Shown one piece after another: positions 27,287 through 36,848 of a stretch of DNA of 64,000 bases. Both the position numbers and the translations under genes were made by a program. Source of the stretch: Arcicella gelida (GTDB taxonomy: Bacteria; Bacteroidota; Bacteroidia; Cytophagales; Spirosomataceae); contig NZ_JAYGIL010000013.1 in the NCBI RefSeq assembly GCF_034931025.1, positions 62,001 to 126,000 on the forward strand. Direction: 5' to 3'. Under the pieces are notes generated by a model, which saw nothing but the letters and a program-made list of their open reading frames with translations, was not told the origin of the DNA and searched no databases. Each line of letters begins with the position of its first letter. Within the stretch, counting starts at the first letter, position 1.

Positions 27287-28012
27287 ATGTTTCGTTCCCC
27301 ATATAAATACTTTTGGCTTACCTTTTTGCTTATTGTTATTGATCAAATTATTAAAGTAGCTGTTCATAAATATTTGCAATATGAAGGTAATGAAGTACCA
27401 ATCATTGGTAATTTATTCAAGTTGCATTATGTATTAAACAAAGGAATGGCATTTGGGATGACCCTCGAATTTATTCCTAAACCCTACGGCAAAATAGTTT
27501 TAAGTTTGTTTAGAATAGTGGCGATGTTTGGAATTGGCGCTTACTTGGTATCATTGGCACGCAAAAAAGCTCATGTAGGTTTGTTGTGGAGTATTGCCGC
27601 CATTTTAGGTGGAGCCATTGGTAATGTGGTTGACAGTACTTTTTATGGAATCATTTTCCATAATGCCCCTTTAGACTCTCCTACTCCTTGGTTTCATGGG
27701 CAAGTAATTGATATGTTCTTTTTTGATATTTATCAAGGTTGGTTGCCTGATTGGTTACCTATTTGGGGTGGAACTTGGTATTCAACACCAATTTTTAATT
27801 TTGCTGATGCCTCGATTTTTTGTGGTGTTGTAACAATTTTGATTTTCCAGAATAAATTCTTTGAAGAACCAAAAGCCAAAAACGAAATTACGGAATCTGA
27901 AAATGACGCTAATAATGACAATGAAGTAAGTACAATTGAAAATACTGAAAATATTGATACCGATTTACAGGAAGAAACAACAGAAGAATCAGAAAGTAAA
28001 CCTCAAGAATAA
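27287..28012 (+). CDS. lspA: Lipoprotein signal peptidase II
   Basis: Inner-membrane aspartic protease of 241 residues that cleaves lipoprotein signal peptides. Motifs: DQIIKV near residue 20, VLNKGMAFGM (the conserved N and G/AFG block), GGAIGNVVD (first catalytic Asp) and FNFADASI (second Asp). Four transmembrane segments are seen. The last 45 residues or so form an acidic tail very rich in Glu, Asn and Thr that most LspA proteins lack. It fits a genome with many lipoproteins, two of which are in this window. The ICMT-like gene follows after 26 bp and may be co-transcribed. Confidence 0.95.
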   Translation: MFRSPYKYFWLTFLLIVIDQIIKVAVHKYLQYEGNEVPIIGNLFKLHYVLNKGMAFGMTLEFIPKPYGKIVLSLFRIVAMFGIGAYLVSLARKKAHVGLLWSIAAILGGAIGNVVDSTFYGIIFHNAPLDSPTPWFHGQVIDMFFFDIYQGWLPDWLPIWGGTWYSTPIFNFADASIFCGVVTILIFQNKFFEEPKAKNEITESENDANNDNEVSTIENTENIDTDLQEETTEESESKPQE

Positions 28013-28038
28013 CAAATAAAATTTTGTTTGAGTATAAA

Positions 28039-28641
28039 ATGAAATCAGAAATTATATTATCAATACTTTGGATAGTTTATGGTGTTTTCCATAGTTTAAC
28101 TGCCACTGAAAGTTTTAAAAATCTTCTCAAATCAGTTTTGGGAAGATTTTCTATTTATTATCGACTAATTTATAACACTTTAGCAGTTGTATTAATATTG
28201 CCAATTATTAAATTCCAACTTGATTCTCCAACAGATTTATTGTTAGAACAATCAATCATGAATCAAATTTTAGGGGGATTAATGATGGGTTCAGGAATAT
28301 TTCTTGGCTTTTCTGCTTTAAAACAATATGATTTATCTGAGTTTTTAGGAACGGATGCCCTAAAAGATTCGACCAAAAAGAAACAGGAATTATTAATTAA
28401 AGATGAATTATCATCCATCGTGCGCCATCCACTTTATTTGGGAATATTGATTTTTTTGTGGGGAGCTTTCGGCTTTTTCGGAACATCCTTGCACTTAGTT
28501 ACAGCAATCAGCTTAACTTTTTATATCAGGATTGGCATTCATTTTGAAGAAAAAAGATTAGTGAAGGAATTTGGGAAACAATATGAAAAATATCAAAAGG
28601 AAGTACCAATGTTAATTCCTAAAATAAGTGATGGAAAATAA
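28039..28641 (+). CDS. Isoprenylcysteine/PEMT-type membrane methyltransferase-like protein
   Basis: Integral membrane protein of 200 residues; ATG at 28039 is preferred over an upstream TTG. Five to six hydrophobic segments are visible. The C-terminal third carries the ICMT/PEMT-like signature: RHPLYLGILIFLWG, then HFEEKRLVKEFGKQYEKYQKEVP (about 170-192), the SAM-binding and catalytic region of these methyltransferases. NnrU-like proteins have a related N-terminus, so that name is an alternative. Substrate is unknown. It starts 26 bp after lspA. Confidence 0.8.
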   Translation: MKSEIILSILWIVYGVFHSLTATESFKNLLKSVLGRFSIYYRLIYNTLAVVLILPIIKFQLDSPTDLLLEQSIMNQILGGLMMGSGIFLGFSALKQYDLSEFLGTDALKDSTKKKQELLIKDELSSIVRHPLYLGILIFLWGAFGFFGTSLHLVTAISLTFYIRIGIHFEEKRLVKEFGKQYEKYQKEVPMLIPKISDGK

Positions 28642-28650
28642 ACCCATCAC

Positions 28651-29361
28651 TTAATGATTGGTAAGATTTCTGAAAACTTCTTCCATTGTTTTTCCAGAAG
28701 TTTTCAAGGCTGAAAGCGAGCTATCGTTTACGATTTTTCCGTGATTAATGATTACTACTCTATCACAAATAGCTTCTACTTCCTGCATGATATGCGTTGA
28801 AAAAACAACCGTTTTTTCTTTTCCTACATTTCTAATAACGCCTCTAATTTCAGCTAATTGATTGGGGTCAAGTCCAGTAGTAGGTTCATCTAAAATCAGT
28901 ACTTTAGGGTCATGAATAAGCGCTTGTGCCAAACCAACACGTTGGCGATAACCTTTTGACAATTGACCTATTTTCTTTTTTTGTTCAAGCGTAAGTCCAA
29001 CCAATTCAATTACTTCAGCAATTCTATTTTGCAGTTTTTGCCCTTTTATCTGGTAAAGTCCACCCACAAATTCCAGAAATTCCTTTACATACATTTCTAA
29101 ATATAAAGGATTGTGTTCTGGCAGATAGCCGATATTTTTTCGTACTTCCATCGCATCTTGCTGTACATCGTAGCCACATACTTCTACTTTTCCTGAAGTA
29201 GCAGCAAGATAACAAGTAGCGATTTTCATCGTTGTGGATTTTCCAGCACCATTTGGGCCTAAAAAGCCAACGATTTCGCCCTGATTTACTTCAAAAGAAA
29301 TATCATTTACAGCACTTTGTGTACCATAAATCTTCACTAAATTCTGAATTTTTAAAGACAT
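28651..29361 (-). CDS. GldA-like ABC transporter ATP-binding protein
   Basis: ABC ATPase of 236 residues. Walker A is GPNGAGKST (about 35-43), then a Q-loop region ending in YLPEHNPLYLEMYVKEFL, signature LSKGYRQRVGLAQALIHDP and Walker B VLILDEPTTGLDPNQ with THIMQEVEAICDR. The wording is very close to GldA, the gliding-motility ATPase of Bacteroidota, but this protein is shorter than the roughly 300-residue GldA, and no gldF/gldG permease lies next to it. Either a GldA or an ABC-2 exporter ATPase of the same group. Confidence 0.85.
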   Translation of the reverse strand: MSLKIQNLVKIYGTQSAVNDISFEVNQGEIVGFLGPNGAGKSTTMKIATCYLAATSGKVEVCGYDVQQDAMEVRKNIGYLPEHNPLYLEMYVKEFLEFVGGLYQIKGQKLQNRIAEVIELVGLTLEQKKKIGQLSKGYRQRVGLAQALIHDPKVLILDEPTTGLDPNQLAEIRGVIRNVGKEKTVVFSTHIMQEVEAICDRVVIINHGKIVNDSSLSALKTSGKTMEEVFRNLTNH

Positions 29362-29436
29362 AAATTGAAAGGTAAGAATATGATTAAATTCAGGAATGAA
29401 TTAAAGCTCTATTCCTGAATCATTTGTTTGCAACAA

Positions 29437-29775
29437 TTATTGTCCAAACATACTTCCTAAATCCATTCCCGGAATATTAGGCATCAAACCTTGAGTAGCT
29501 TTTTGAAGATGATCTTTTATTTTATCTTCAATATTTTCCATTGCATTATTGGTAGCAGCCACAATTAGATCCTGTAAAACTTCACGATCAGACGGTTTAA
29601 GTAAGTCTTCGTCAATTTCAATTTTCAAGATTTGTTTTTTACCATTTACCGTAGCAATTACCATCCCTGCTCCTGCTTCGCCAGTCTCAACGATTGAAAC
29701 TAATGATTCTTGAGCCTCTTTCATTTTTGCTTGAAGGTCTTTCACTTTCCCAAGCATTCCCATCATATCAAACAT
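29437..29775 (-). CDS. YbaB/EbfC nucleoid-associated protein
   Basis: Small DNA-binding protein of 112 residues. ATG at 29773-29775 (MFDMMGMLGK) is chosen as the family start; a longer reading adds 18 residues. The coiled coil KVKDLQAKMKEAQESL and the block TVNGKKQILKIEIDEDLL are typical, as is the Met/Gly-rich tail MPNIPGMDLGSMFGQ. It binds DNA as a dimer and often sits near recombination genes; here it is between the GldA-like ATPase and the T9SS cargo gene. Function beyond nucleoid association is not established. Confidence 0.92.
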   Translation of the reverse strand: MFDMMGMLGKVKDLQAKMKEAQESLVSIVETGEAGAGMVIATVNGKKQILKIEIDEDLLKPSDREVLQDLIVAATNNAMENIEDKIKDHLQKATQGLMPNIPGMDLGSMFGQ

Positions 29776-29838
29776 AATCTTCGTATTTTTTGGTAATAAA
29801 TTTTCTTTGCAAGTTACAACACTATTCATTTAACACAA

Positions 29839-29874
29839 AAAAGAAAACTCATGTTGCCCATGAGTTTTCTTTTT
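29839..29874. terminator. Hairpin terminator of the T9SS type B cargo gene
   Basis: AAAAGAAAACTCATG (29839-29853) and CATGAGTTTTCTTTT (29859-29873), a perfect 15-bp stem around TTGCC. Confidence 0.9.
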
Positions 29875-29888
29875 GAAAAATTTATTTT

Positions 29889-32138
29889 CTAGTAAGTCAA
29901 AAATAATGTTCCTTCCTTAGTAATCATCTGTCCTGTATAATCTTCTACTTGCAATTTGTAAACATACATTCCTTGCAAAGCTTTTTCACCATTTTGTAAA
30001 GTACCATTCCAACCCAATTGTGTATTATTAGGATAATCGTCGGTTTCATCATAAAAAACAGGATTTCCCCAACGATCATAAATATTCATTTTTAATTTTT
30101 TGATGAATCTTCCGTAAACAATGAATGAATCATTCACACCATCATTATTTGGCGAAAAAGCATCTGGACTCAGTAAAAGTGATGGTCGATAAATTCTTAC
30201 AATGTTAGAATGAGTATTTTGGCTAATACTTCCCGTAGTGGGTTTAGCTTCAATCTGAAGATATATTTCTTGTCCTTCGCTATCCGACAAACCTTGTGTG
30301 TTAAAAGCATAAGTATTTTTCAGGTTATCAGCCAAGGGTTTTATTACTTGTAAGGTAATTGGGTCAATTTTATTAATCCGATAAAAATCAGTTGCTATCG
30401 AAAATGATGATTCTGGCGTCCAGTTAATGACTGAAACAGATGATGATAAGAAAATACTACAAACTTTTTCAGATGGCTCAGATTCCCTGTCACACAAATC
30501 CTTCCAAGTCATATAATAACAGTAAGATTGTTTATTAATATCGGCATTTACATCATTTATTGCATTAATTGTAGGTGCTGTGGATTGCAATAATTGATAA
30601 GAACCATTAGGAGTATTAGCCCGATAAAACTGATATGAAAGCATTTCTGTCGGCGTTGGTTCACCTGTACCAGATTCAAAAAATCCCTTGACGTTGATTA
30701 AATTATTTATTGCTTGAACATCAGCGAAAACGTTGGCAATTTTAGCAAGCGGTTTAGTTGAAGTAGCTTTAATTTTCAAGAGTTGAGAAGTTGATTTTTG
30801 TCCATAATTAGTAATGACTCTGTAGATATAATCTTTCCCACAAACAACATCATCGTCGGTAAGCGTAAGCGTTGAAATATTATTAATTGCTGGAAAAAAT
30901 TTATCAATTGTTACTCCGTCAGTCAATAATCTTTCAACACGGTAGTCGTTATAGACTCCTCCAGTGACATTTGTTAAAGCTCTTAACCAAGAAACCTGAA
31001 CGGCATTGTTGACCATCGCTAAATTTGCTGGTGTAGTACAAACCTCTTCACTGCTTAAATTAGCAAGGTTAACATTTGTTGTTATAGGACAATTGGCGTC
31101 AACCGCCTCAGTTCTAAAGCAGTATTGTCTGTTAGCATTTGGTACAATTACTTTAACTTTATCAAATGTAGTCGTTGAAGTAGAAGTATAATTTGATACA
31201 GGATTTGAATAGTCATAGTTAGGAGCTGACAGTGCGTCTCTCATAAATACTTTCCGCTGAATATTATTTTGGGCAAAAACAGCCATTTCAAATTCACTTG
31301 GAGTAGCAGTACCAGTAATTGAAGAAATTAAAGGACGTGCTATCGTATTTCCAGTCATTGAAATAGACGGAGAAGTATAGATTGGAGCTGGGCAAGTTCC
31401 TGTTTTAGATTGTCCTACAATAGTAATTATTCTGTCAAAATTACCAGGAATAGGTCCACTAGATACAGTTTGTGGATATGATATAGGCTTTACATTAAAA
31501 GTAGGGTTAAATAAACTTCCAACAGCAGAAAATGTCACATCATATTCTTCGTAATTATTGTTTGGGTCAGCCTCCAATTTCAACCTAATTAAATTGCCAG
31601 CACAAACACTATAAGTAGCAACTGGAGTACTTGGCTTAATAATTTCAATGACTTGGCAAGCATGATGATAATCATTTGTCGTTCCATTTCCTGAATTATC
31701 TCCTTGTGTAATTACATAAACACCTGGCCCTGTGTACCAAGACGATGAAGTGCTTATTGTAATTGAAGCATCTCCACCGATTGTATTATAACTAGCACTA
31801 GCAGTACTTGGCGTTGAAGGTGGAACAGACAAGGAATTATATTGAGCCACTGGCATCAACCAATAACTAACACCATTTGTACTGGTAGCAGTAATTGTAT
31901 TTTTTAAAGTTACAGTCTCTCCTTCACAAATTTTAACTGGAATATTATTAGAAGCAGTACTATTACCATCACCATCACCTAGCACTTGTACTTTAGCTCC
32001 ATTGATACTGAATTCTCCAGGTAGTGTTCCGGGTGGTTCAGCTTTATTTTTACATTGAGCATAAACATTGGCAGACATCAGTATCATTACAAGCTGAATC
32101 ATCAATATTTTTGCAATTTTATTAAAAATCATATTCAT
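29889..32138 (-). CDS. Secreted protein with T9SS type B (gliding-associated) C-terminal domain
   Basis: Exported protein of 749 residues. Signal peptide 1-27 (SANVYAQ). An extracellular body follows with several Ig-like or FN3-like beta modules (for example VQVSWLRALTNVTGG, and IYRVITNYGQ). The C-terminal 90 residues are the CHU_C type B sorting domain: FSPNNDGVNDSFIV, KLKMNIYDRWGNPVFYD, WNGTLQNGEKALQGMYVYKLQVED. It has no enzyme motif that I see, so adhesin-like or structural surface function is likely. It is a probable substrate of the T9SS to which PorZ belongs. Confidence 0.88.
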   Translation of the reverse strand: MNMIFNKIAKILMIQLVMILMSANVYAQCKNKAEPPGTLPGEFSINGAKVQVLGDGDGNSTASNNIPVKICEGETVTLKNTITATSTNGVSYWLMPVAQYNSLSVPPSTPSTASASYNTIGGDASITISTSSSWYTGPGVYVITQGDNSGNGTTNDYHHACQVIEIIKPSTPVATYSVCAGNLIRLKLEADPNNNYEEYDVTFSAVGSLFNPTFNVKPISYPQTVSSGPIPGNFDRIITIVGQSKTGTCPAPIYTSPSISMTGNTIARPLISSITGTATPSEFEMAVFAQNNIQRKVFMRDALSAPNYDYSNPVSNYTSTSTTTFDKVKVIVPNANRQYCFRTEAVDANCPITTNVNLANLSSEEVCTTPANLAMVNNAVQVSWLRALTNVTGGVYNDYRVERLLTDGVTIDKFFPAINNISTLTLTDDDVVCGKDYIYRVITNYGQKSTSQLLKIKATSTKPLAKIANVFADVQAINNLINVKGFFESGTGEPTPTEMLSYQFYRANTPNGSYQLLQSTAPTINAINDVNADINKQSYCYYMTWKDLCDRESEPSEKVCSIFLSSSVSVINWTPESSFSIATDFYRINKIDPITLQVIKPLADNLKNTYAFNTQGLSDSEGQEIYLQIEAKPTTGSISQNTHSNIVRIYRPSLLLSPDAFSPNNDGVNDSFIVYGRFIKKLKMNIYDRWGNPVFYDETDDYPNNTQLGWNGTLQNGEKALQGMYVYKLQVEDYTGQMITKEGTLFLTY

Positions 32139-32466
32139 TTATACAAAGTAAATTTCTTCAATACTATACGCAAAAATTGTGCTATAAACTTTTTAAGATA
32201 TTGGAATTAGGAATATTTTCTAGTTTGTTCTGGCAAATTACGACAGAAAACCTACTAGAACAGTTAATAACAGATAGAAAGATGGTGAATTAAGCCATTG
32301 AAAATTGGCTTGACAAACAAATTTATTGCATAATTTTTACCATCTGTAGCTTTAATCTTTAACGCAACGGAACAAAAAATCGTACCTTTGAGGTTATAAA
32401 AATACAAGTGAATTGTAATAACAAAGCAACCTCTGAGCCTAGATTCAAGATTTTACCAAGAAAACA
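32139..32466. other. 328-bp intergenic region between divergent genes
   Basis: Contains the ribBA promoter near 32383. I looked for an FMN riboswitch and did not see one. The remainder is AT-rich with nothing recognised. Confidence 0.5.
32383..32390 (+). promoter_or_regulatory. -7 box of the ribBA promoter
   Basis: TACCTTTG is a perfect TAnnTTTG match, about 76 bp before the ATG; a clear -33 TTTG is not seen, only CTTTA near 32358. Confidence 0.5.
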
Positions 32467-33684
32467 ATGTCAAAGATAAAATTAGATAGTATCGAAGAGG
32501 CGATTGAAGCAATTCGCCAAGGACAAATTATCATCGTTGCCGACGATGAAGACCGTGAAAACGAAGGAGACATGATTTGTGCTTCTGAAGCAATGACTCC
32601 AGAATTAGCCAATTTTATGATTCGTGAAGGACGTGGTTTGATGTGTGTTACACTCACTGAAGACCGCTGCAAAGAATTGGATTTAACCATGATGGTTGGT
32701 TCAAATACGGCTACGCACGAAACACCTTTTACCGTCTCTGTAGATTTATTGGGAAATGGCTGTACAACAGGTATTTCAGCACATGACCGCTCTAAAACGA
32801 TTCAGGCTTTAGTAGATGAAAAGACTAAGCCAGAAGATTTAGGAAGACCCGGACATATCTTCCCGCTGAAAGCAAGAACAGAAGGAGTACTTCGCAGAAC
32901 TGGACATACCGAAGCGGCAATGGATTTTGCTAAATTGGCAGGTTTCAAGCCTTCTGGTGTATTGATTGAAGTATTGAACGAAGATGGAACGATGGCACGT
33001 TTACCAGATTTAAGAGCAATTGCTGATAAATTTGATTTGAAATTAGTAACAATAAAAGATTTAGTAGAGTATCGATTAAAGCATGAAAGTTTAATCAAAC
33101 GTGAAATTGGTGTTGATTTACCAACAGAGTTTGGTCATTTTGATTTAATTGCTTTCAAGCAAATCAATACTGGTGAAACGCATTTAGCTTTAGTAAAAGG
33201 TACTTGGGAAAAAGATGAACCTGTTTTAGTACGTGTTCATAGTTCATGTATTACGGGTGATATTTTTGGTTCTTGTCGTTGTGACTGTGGTGAGCAATTG
33301 CATCGTGCCATGGAAATCGTTGAAGAAGAAGGTAAAGGCGTAATTTTATACATGTTTCAAGAAGGAAGAGGCATTGGTTTAATCAACAAACTAAAAGCCT
33401 ATAAATTGCAAGAAATGGGTCGTGATACAGTGGAAGCGAATCTTGAATTAGGTTTCAAAATGGATCAAAGAGATTATGGAGTAGGTGCTTCTATTTTAAG
33501 GGATTTAGGTTTAAGCAAAATCCGATTGATTTCAAATAATCCAAAGAAAAGAGCAGCATTATTGGGTTATGGTTTAGAAATTGTAGAAACAGTACCTATT
33601 GAAATTGACTCGAATCCTCATAATGAGAATTATCTCAAAACCAAAAGAGATAAAATGGGTCATACTATTATGAGACATAAATAA
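32467..33684 (+). CDS. ribBA: Bifunctional DHBP synthase / GTP cyclohydrolase II
   Basis: Riboflavin-pathway enzyme of 405 residues. The N-terminal RibB domain (about 1-200) makes 3,4-dihydroxy-2-butanone-4-phosphate: DDEDRENEGDMI, the SAHDRSKTI motif and GHTEAAMDFAKLAG. The C-terminal RibA domain (about 205-400) converts GTP: VRVHSSCITGDIFGS, zinc ligands in CRCDCGEQL, YMFQEGRGIGLINK and RDYGVGASILRDLG. Both halves have complete active-site motifs and the normal fusion length. Monocistronic, with a long perfect terminator behind it. Confidence 0.97.
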   Translation: MSKIKLDSIEEAIEAIRQGQIIIVADDEDRENEGDMICASEAMTPELANFMIREGRGLMCVTLTEDRCKELDLTMMVGSNTATHETPFTVSVDLLGNGCTTGISAHDRSKTIQALVDEKTKPEDLGRPGHIFPLKARTEGVLRRTGHTEAAMDFAKLAGFKPSGVLIEVLNEDGTMARLPDLRAIADKFDLKLVTIKDLVEYRLKHESLIKREIGVDLPTEFGHFDLIAFKQINTGETHLALVKGTWEKDEPVLVRVHSSCITGDIFGSCRCDCGEQLHRAMEIVEEEGKGVILYMFQEGRGIGLINKLKAYKLQEMGRDTVEANLELGFKMDQRDYGVGASILRDLGLSKIRLISNNPKKRAALLGYGLEIVETVPIEIDSNPHNENYLKTKRDKMGHTIMRHK

Positions 33685-33726
33685 AAATTAGGGCTTAGTT
33701 TTCAACAAACTAAGCCCTAATTTTTT
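33683..33726. terminator. Bidirectional hairpin terminator after ribBA
   Basis: Arms 33683-33701 and 33707-33725 are perfectly complementary over 19 bp around a 5-nt loop. They separate ribBA from the convergent exporter gene. Confidence 0.95.
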
Positions 33727-33739
33727 ACTATTCTAAATA

Positions 33740-34969
33740 TTAATGCACTAATCCAGCTTCTGCATTTTCTCCAATTTCAACAGTCTCGGTAATTGTTCTT
33801 TTTCCTAATAAATAAACTAGGTTAGCAATTAATGCCGAACCTGCCATTGCGGCAACCATTGGTAAAGTTGATGGTTCATCAAACATACTGATTACAACCG
33901 AAATCAAAGAACCCATTCCCATTTGAATTGCTCCCATCAAGGCTGATGCTGTTCCTGCATTTTTTGAAAAAGGTGCTAAAGAAAGTGCCGCCATGTTTGG
34001 ATTGGCAAAACCAATACAAGAAAGAAAGAGGAAAAGTAAGAAAAGCGTAATGCCAAGATTGAGCCAGTCATTATAAGAAGCAACTAAGAAGATAAAACCG
34101 ACCAATACTTGTGTTCTGAGTGCTACTTGAATAATTTGTTCACTCTTAAATCTACGAAGTACAATATTATTTAACTGACTTGCACCAATGAATCCAATTG
34201 ATAAAAAGGCAAATATCCATCCGTAAACCTGTTCGCTTACTTTAAAAACATTCATAAAAATCATTGGCGAACCCGAAACGTAAGCAAATAAACCCGCAAA
34301 AGAAATTGCCCCAGTTAACGCATAAGTATAAAATTGTGGTTCAATAATTACAGAAATAAAATCACGAATGATAGGCTCTGGCTTTAAAGAGTGTGATGGA
34401 TCAGGTTTATAGCTGTTGGGAAGCCAAAGTATTACTGATAATAGCAATAAAATACCGATTACAGTTAAGATAATAAAAACTGCTTGCCAACCAAAAGTAG
34501 CTGTAACAATTCCACCAACTGTTGGGGCAATCATTGGAGAAACGCCCAAAACTAACATCAATAATGAAAATACTTTAGCACTGTCTTGTACAGGAAAAAG
34601 GTCACGTACCATAGCGACTGAGGCAACCGTAGCGGCACAAGCACCGATGGCTTCGATGAATCTGAGTACAATTAAGCTATCAATATCTTTCACCCAAATA
34701 CAAGCAATTGAGGCTAATATATACAAGGAAAGACCGAAGTATAAAGGTTTCTTTCTACCAAAATGGTCTAATAACGGGCCATAAAGTAATTGTCCTGCTG
34801 AAATTCCAATAAAAAAACCAGATAATGTAAGCGATACTTTGGCAGCACTTGTATTCAAATCTTGGGCAATGGCTGGAAAACCAGGCAAATACATATCAAT
34901 TGAAAAAGGTGCTAATGCCGTTAAGCTACCAAGTATTAGAATAAGAGAATAGTAAGTTTTTTTTGACAT
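33740..34969 (-). CDS. Bcr/CflA-family multidrug exporter (MFS)
   Basis: Inner-membrane drug:proton antiporter of 409 residues with 12 predicted transmembrane segments. The first-helix motif PFSIDMYLPGFPAIAQDL is diagnostic of the Bcr/CflA group. Motif A is YGPLLDHFGRKKPL (about 62-75), and motif C-like GVSPMIAPTVGG follows near residue 145. Typical substrates are bicyclomycin, chloramphenicol and similar compounds; actual substrates cannot be read from sequence. Single gene. Confidence 0.93.
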   Translation of the reverse strand: MSKKTYYSLILILGSLTALAPFSIDMYLPGFPAIAQDLNTSAAKVSLTLSGFFIGISAGQLLYGPLLDHFGRKKPLYFGLSLYILASIACIWVKDIDSLIVLRFIEAIGACAATVASVAMVRDLFPVQDSAKVFSLLMLVLGVSPMIAPTVGGIVTATFGWQAVFIILTVIGILLLLSVILWLPNSYKPDPSHSLKPEPIIRDFISVIIEPQFYTYALTGAISFAGLFAYVSGSPMIFMNVFKVSEQVYGWIFAFLSIGFIGASQLNNIVLRRFKSEQIIQVALRTQVLVGFIFLVASYNDWLNLGITLFLLFLFLSCIGFANPNMAALSLAPFSKNAGTASALMGAIQMGMGSLISVVISMFDEPSTLPMVAAMAGSALIANLVYLLGKRTITETVEIGENAEAGLVH

Positions 34970-35124
34970 CTTAAATAAATTGGAATAATAAAATCGCTGT
35001 TTTTCAAGCTAATAGTTAATCGTCTAACAGCCAATTAAGTTCCAAAATTACAAAGAAGATTTGGTTTACTTTACCATTCAATCACTTAATGTATTATTTT
35101 GATACAAAAGGATTTTTAGTATTC

Positions 35125-35187
35125 ATGATAATCAAAAAAGAGGCTGTCTCAAATATATTATTGGACAGCCTCTTTTTTGATTATCAT
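35125..35187. terminator. 24-bp perfect inverted repeat terminator
   Basis: Arms 35125-35148 and 35164-35187 match over 24 bp without mismatch, including AGAGGCTGTC / GACAGCCTCT and flanking A/T runs, around a 15-nt loop. It ends the permease transcript (minus) and is unusually long. Confidence 0.9.
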
Positions 35188-35197
35188 TTACACAAAA

Positions 35198-36613
35198 TTA
35201 CTCTTTTTTCTTAGTCCAATAATAATAAAAAGGTAAGCCTGTTGCCATCAAGCCTAAACCACTAAGTGCTTCGACTGGTTTTTCAATTAAAGTATTCACA
35301 ATTAAAATAACACAAAAAAGTACAAAAATAGCTGGAACAATAGGATAACCAATTACTCTGTAAGGGCGATGTGCTTCTGGCATTTTTTTACGTAAAACAA
35401 ACACGCCAAAAGCTGTTGCTCCATAAAATATAAAGGCAGCAAAAATCAGCATATCCGTCAGTTGGTCGAATGTTCCAGACAACACCAAGAGGGAAGTCCA
35501 AATTGCTTGAATAAACAAAGCTCTGGATGGTGTATTATAATCTGGATGAATATAATCTACACTTTTGAAAAACATTTTATCATTCGCCATCGCATAAAAA
35601 AGCCTTGACGCTAATAAAATAGTAGTACTTGCACAGTTGAAAGTAGCCACTAAAATCAATCCTGAAATCAGAATTCCACCCCAAGAGCCTAAAAAGTGAC
35701 TCACCACAGCCACAGCAGCAATTCCATTTTTTGATTCATAAATTTGAATAAAATCATCAATTGGTAAAATGTACAGATACACAAAATTCATCGACATGTA
35801 CAAAGCCATGATGATTAATGTGCCTATGATTAAAGCTAAAGGTAAATTTCTTTGTGGATTTTTCATTTCTCCACCAATAAAACCAACACTTGCCCAACCT
35901 TCGTAACCCCAAAAAGCACTCAAACAAGCTAAAGCCAAAGCTTTAAAGAGCGTCGCTCCCGACATTTCATCTGCATTGTAACGAACGCTATTCATCGTAA
36001 TATTTTCTAAACTTCCGTAGTTTGACAGCAAAGCTAAAATAACAATCAACAGCATTACGGTAATCATCAAAGCCGTTAATACTCTGCTGAGGTTTTCGCC
36101 TAATTTCAATCCTTTGTAATTGAAATAGGTTAAAAATATAATTAAAGCGATGGCTACTAATTTTACGCTGAGGTTATCGAAAGGATGTAATCCTATAAAA
36201 TTTATTTCAGCCAATGAAGAAGCTGTAGTCGGAAATGGGAAAACACTGTTTAAAGATTGTGAAAACACATAAGCAATCGAAGCAATGGATGCGGTACGAA
36301 TCACAGCGAAGTTGGTCCATCCAAATAGAAAAGCAAAAAAACGGTTGTAGATTTTTCGAAAATAAACAAATTCTCCTCCTGAATCTGCTAACATACTGGC
36401 TACTTCTGCATTGGAAAGTGTGCCAGCTAAACTAATCAAGCCTGCCACGAGCCATGCAATTAATACTAAGGAAGGAGATTCTAATGCGGCTGACATCGGA
36501 GCTACTTTCTTGAATACTCCTGTACCAATAACAGAACTGATGATGAGTACTACGGCTGAGGTAAGTCCAATAGAGCGAACTAATTTTCCTTGATTAGGAG
36601 GAGTTGACTTCAT
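35198..36613 (-). CDS. APC-family amino acid permease
   Basis: Inner-membrane transporter of 471 residues with about 12 transmembrane segments; ATG at 36611-36613 (MKSTPPNQGK) is chosen, since a longer reading adds 18 polar residues from an unlikely start. Helix 1 has the substrate-binding motif VIGTGVF, and the helix 3 to 5 region has EFVYFRKIYNRFFAFLFGW, typical of the LAT/APC superfamily. FWGYEGWASVGFIGGEMKNPQRN is the conserved helix 6-7 loop. Substrate probably amino acids. Monocistronic. Confidence 0.92.
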   Translation of the reverse strand: MKSTPPNQGKLVRSIGLTSAVVLIISSVIGTGVFKKVAPMSAALESPSLVLIAWLVAGLISLAGTLSNAEVASMLADSGGEFVYFRKIYNRFFAFLFGWTNFAVIRTASIASIAYVFSQSLNSVFPFPTTASSLAEINFIGLHPFDNLSVKLVAIALIIFLTYFNYKGLKLGENLSRVLTALMITVMLLIVILALLSNYGSLENITMNSVRYNADEMSGATLFKALALACLSAFWGYEGWASVGFIGGEMKNPQRNLPLALIIGTLIIMALYMSMNFVYLYILPIDDFIQIYESKNGIAAVAVVSHFLGSWGGILISGLILVATFNCASTTILLASRLFYAMANDKMFFKSVDYIHPDYNTPSRALFIQAIWTSLLVLSGTFDQLTDMLIFAAFIFYGATAFGVFVLRKKMPEAHRPYRVIGYPIVPAIFVLFCVILIVNTLIEKPVEALSGLGLMATGLPFYYYWTKKKE

Positions 36614-36848
36614 TTGATGTGGTTTTAAAGGATTGACAATTCTATACAAATTAGTCAATGATTGCAAGAATTACAAAAAAGCAGGCACTAGTCATTAAAA
36701 GATGCTGATAATGTACACAAAAAGTAATGAATCACAAGGTTTGTTTGTCTGGTGAATCAGGACAGGAAAACCTCCCCTTTCATTATTCAATGAATCGAAA
36801 AGATTATGGGTATCTTCGCACAAGAATCAATATGTTGAACCATTTGCT

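Noticed and set aside
27143..27379. Minus-strand 78-residue ORF
   Set aside because: It overlaps the lspA start, has no recognisable content and crosses the terminator of proline dehydrogenase.
32391..32466. FMN riboswitch before ribBA
   Set aside because: I looked for the conserved RFN blocks and did not see them in the short leader; it has only about 70 nt.
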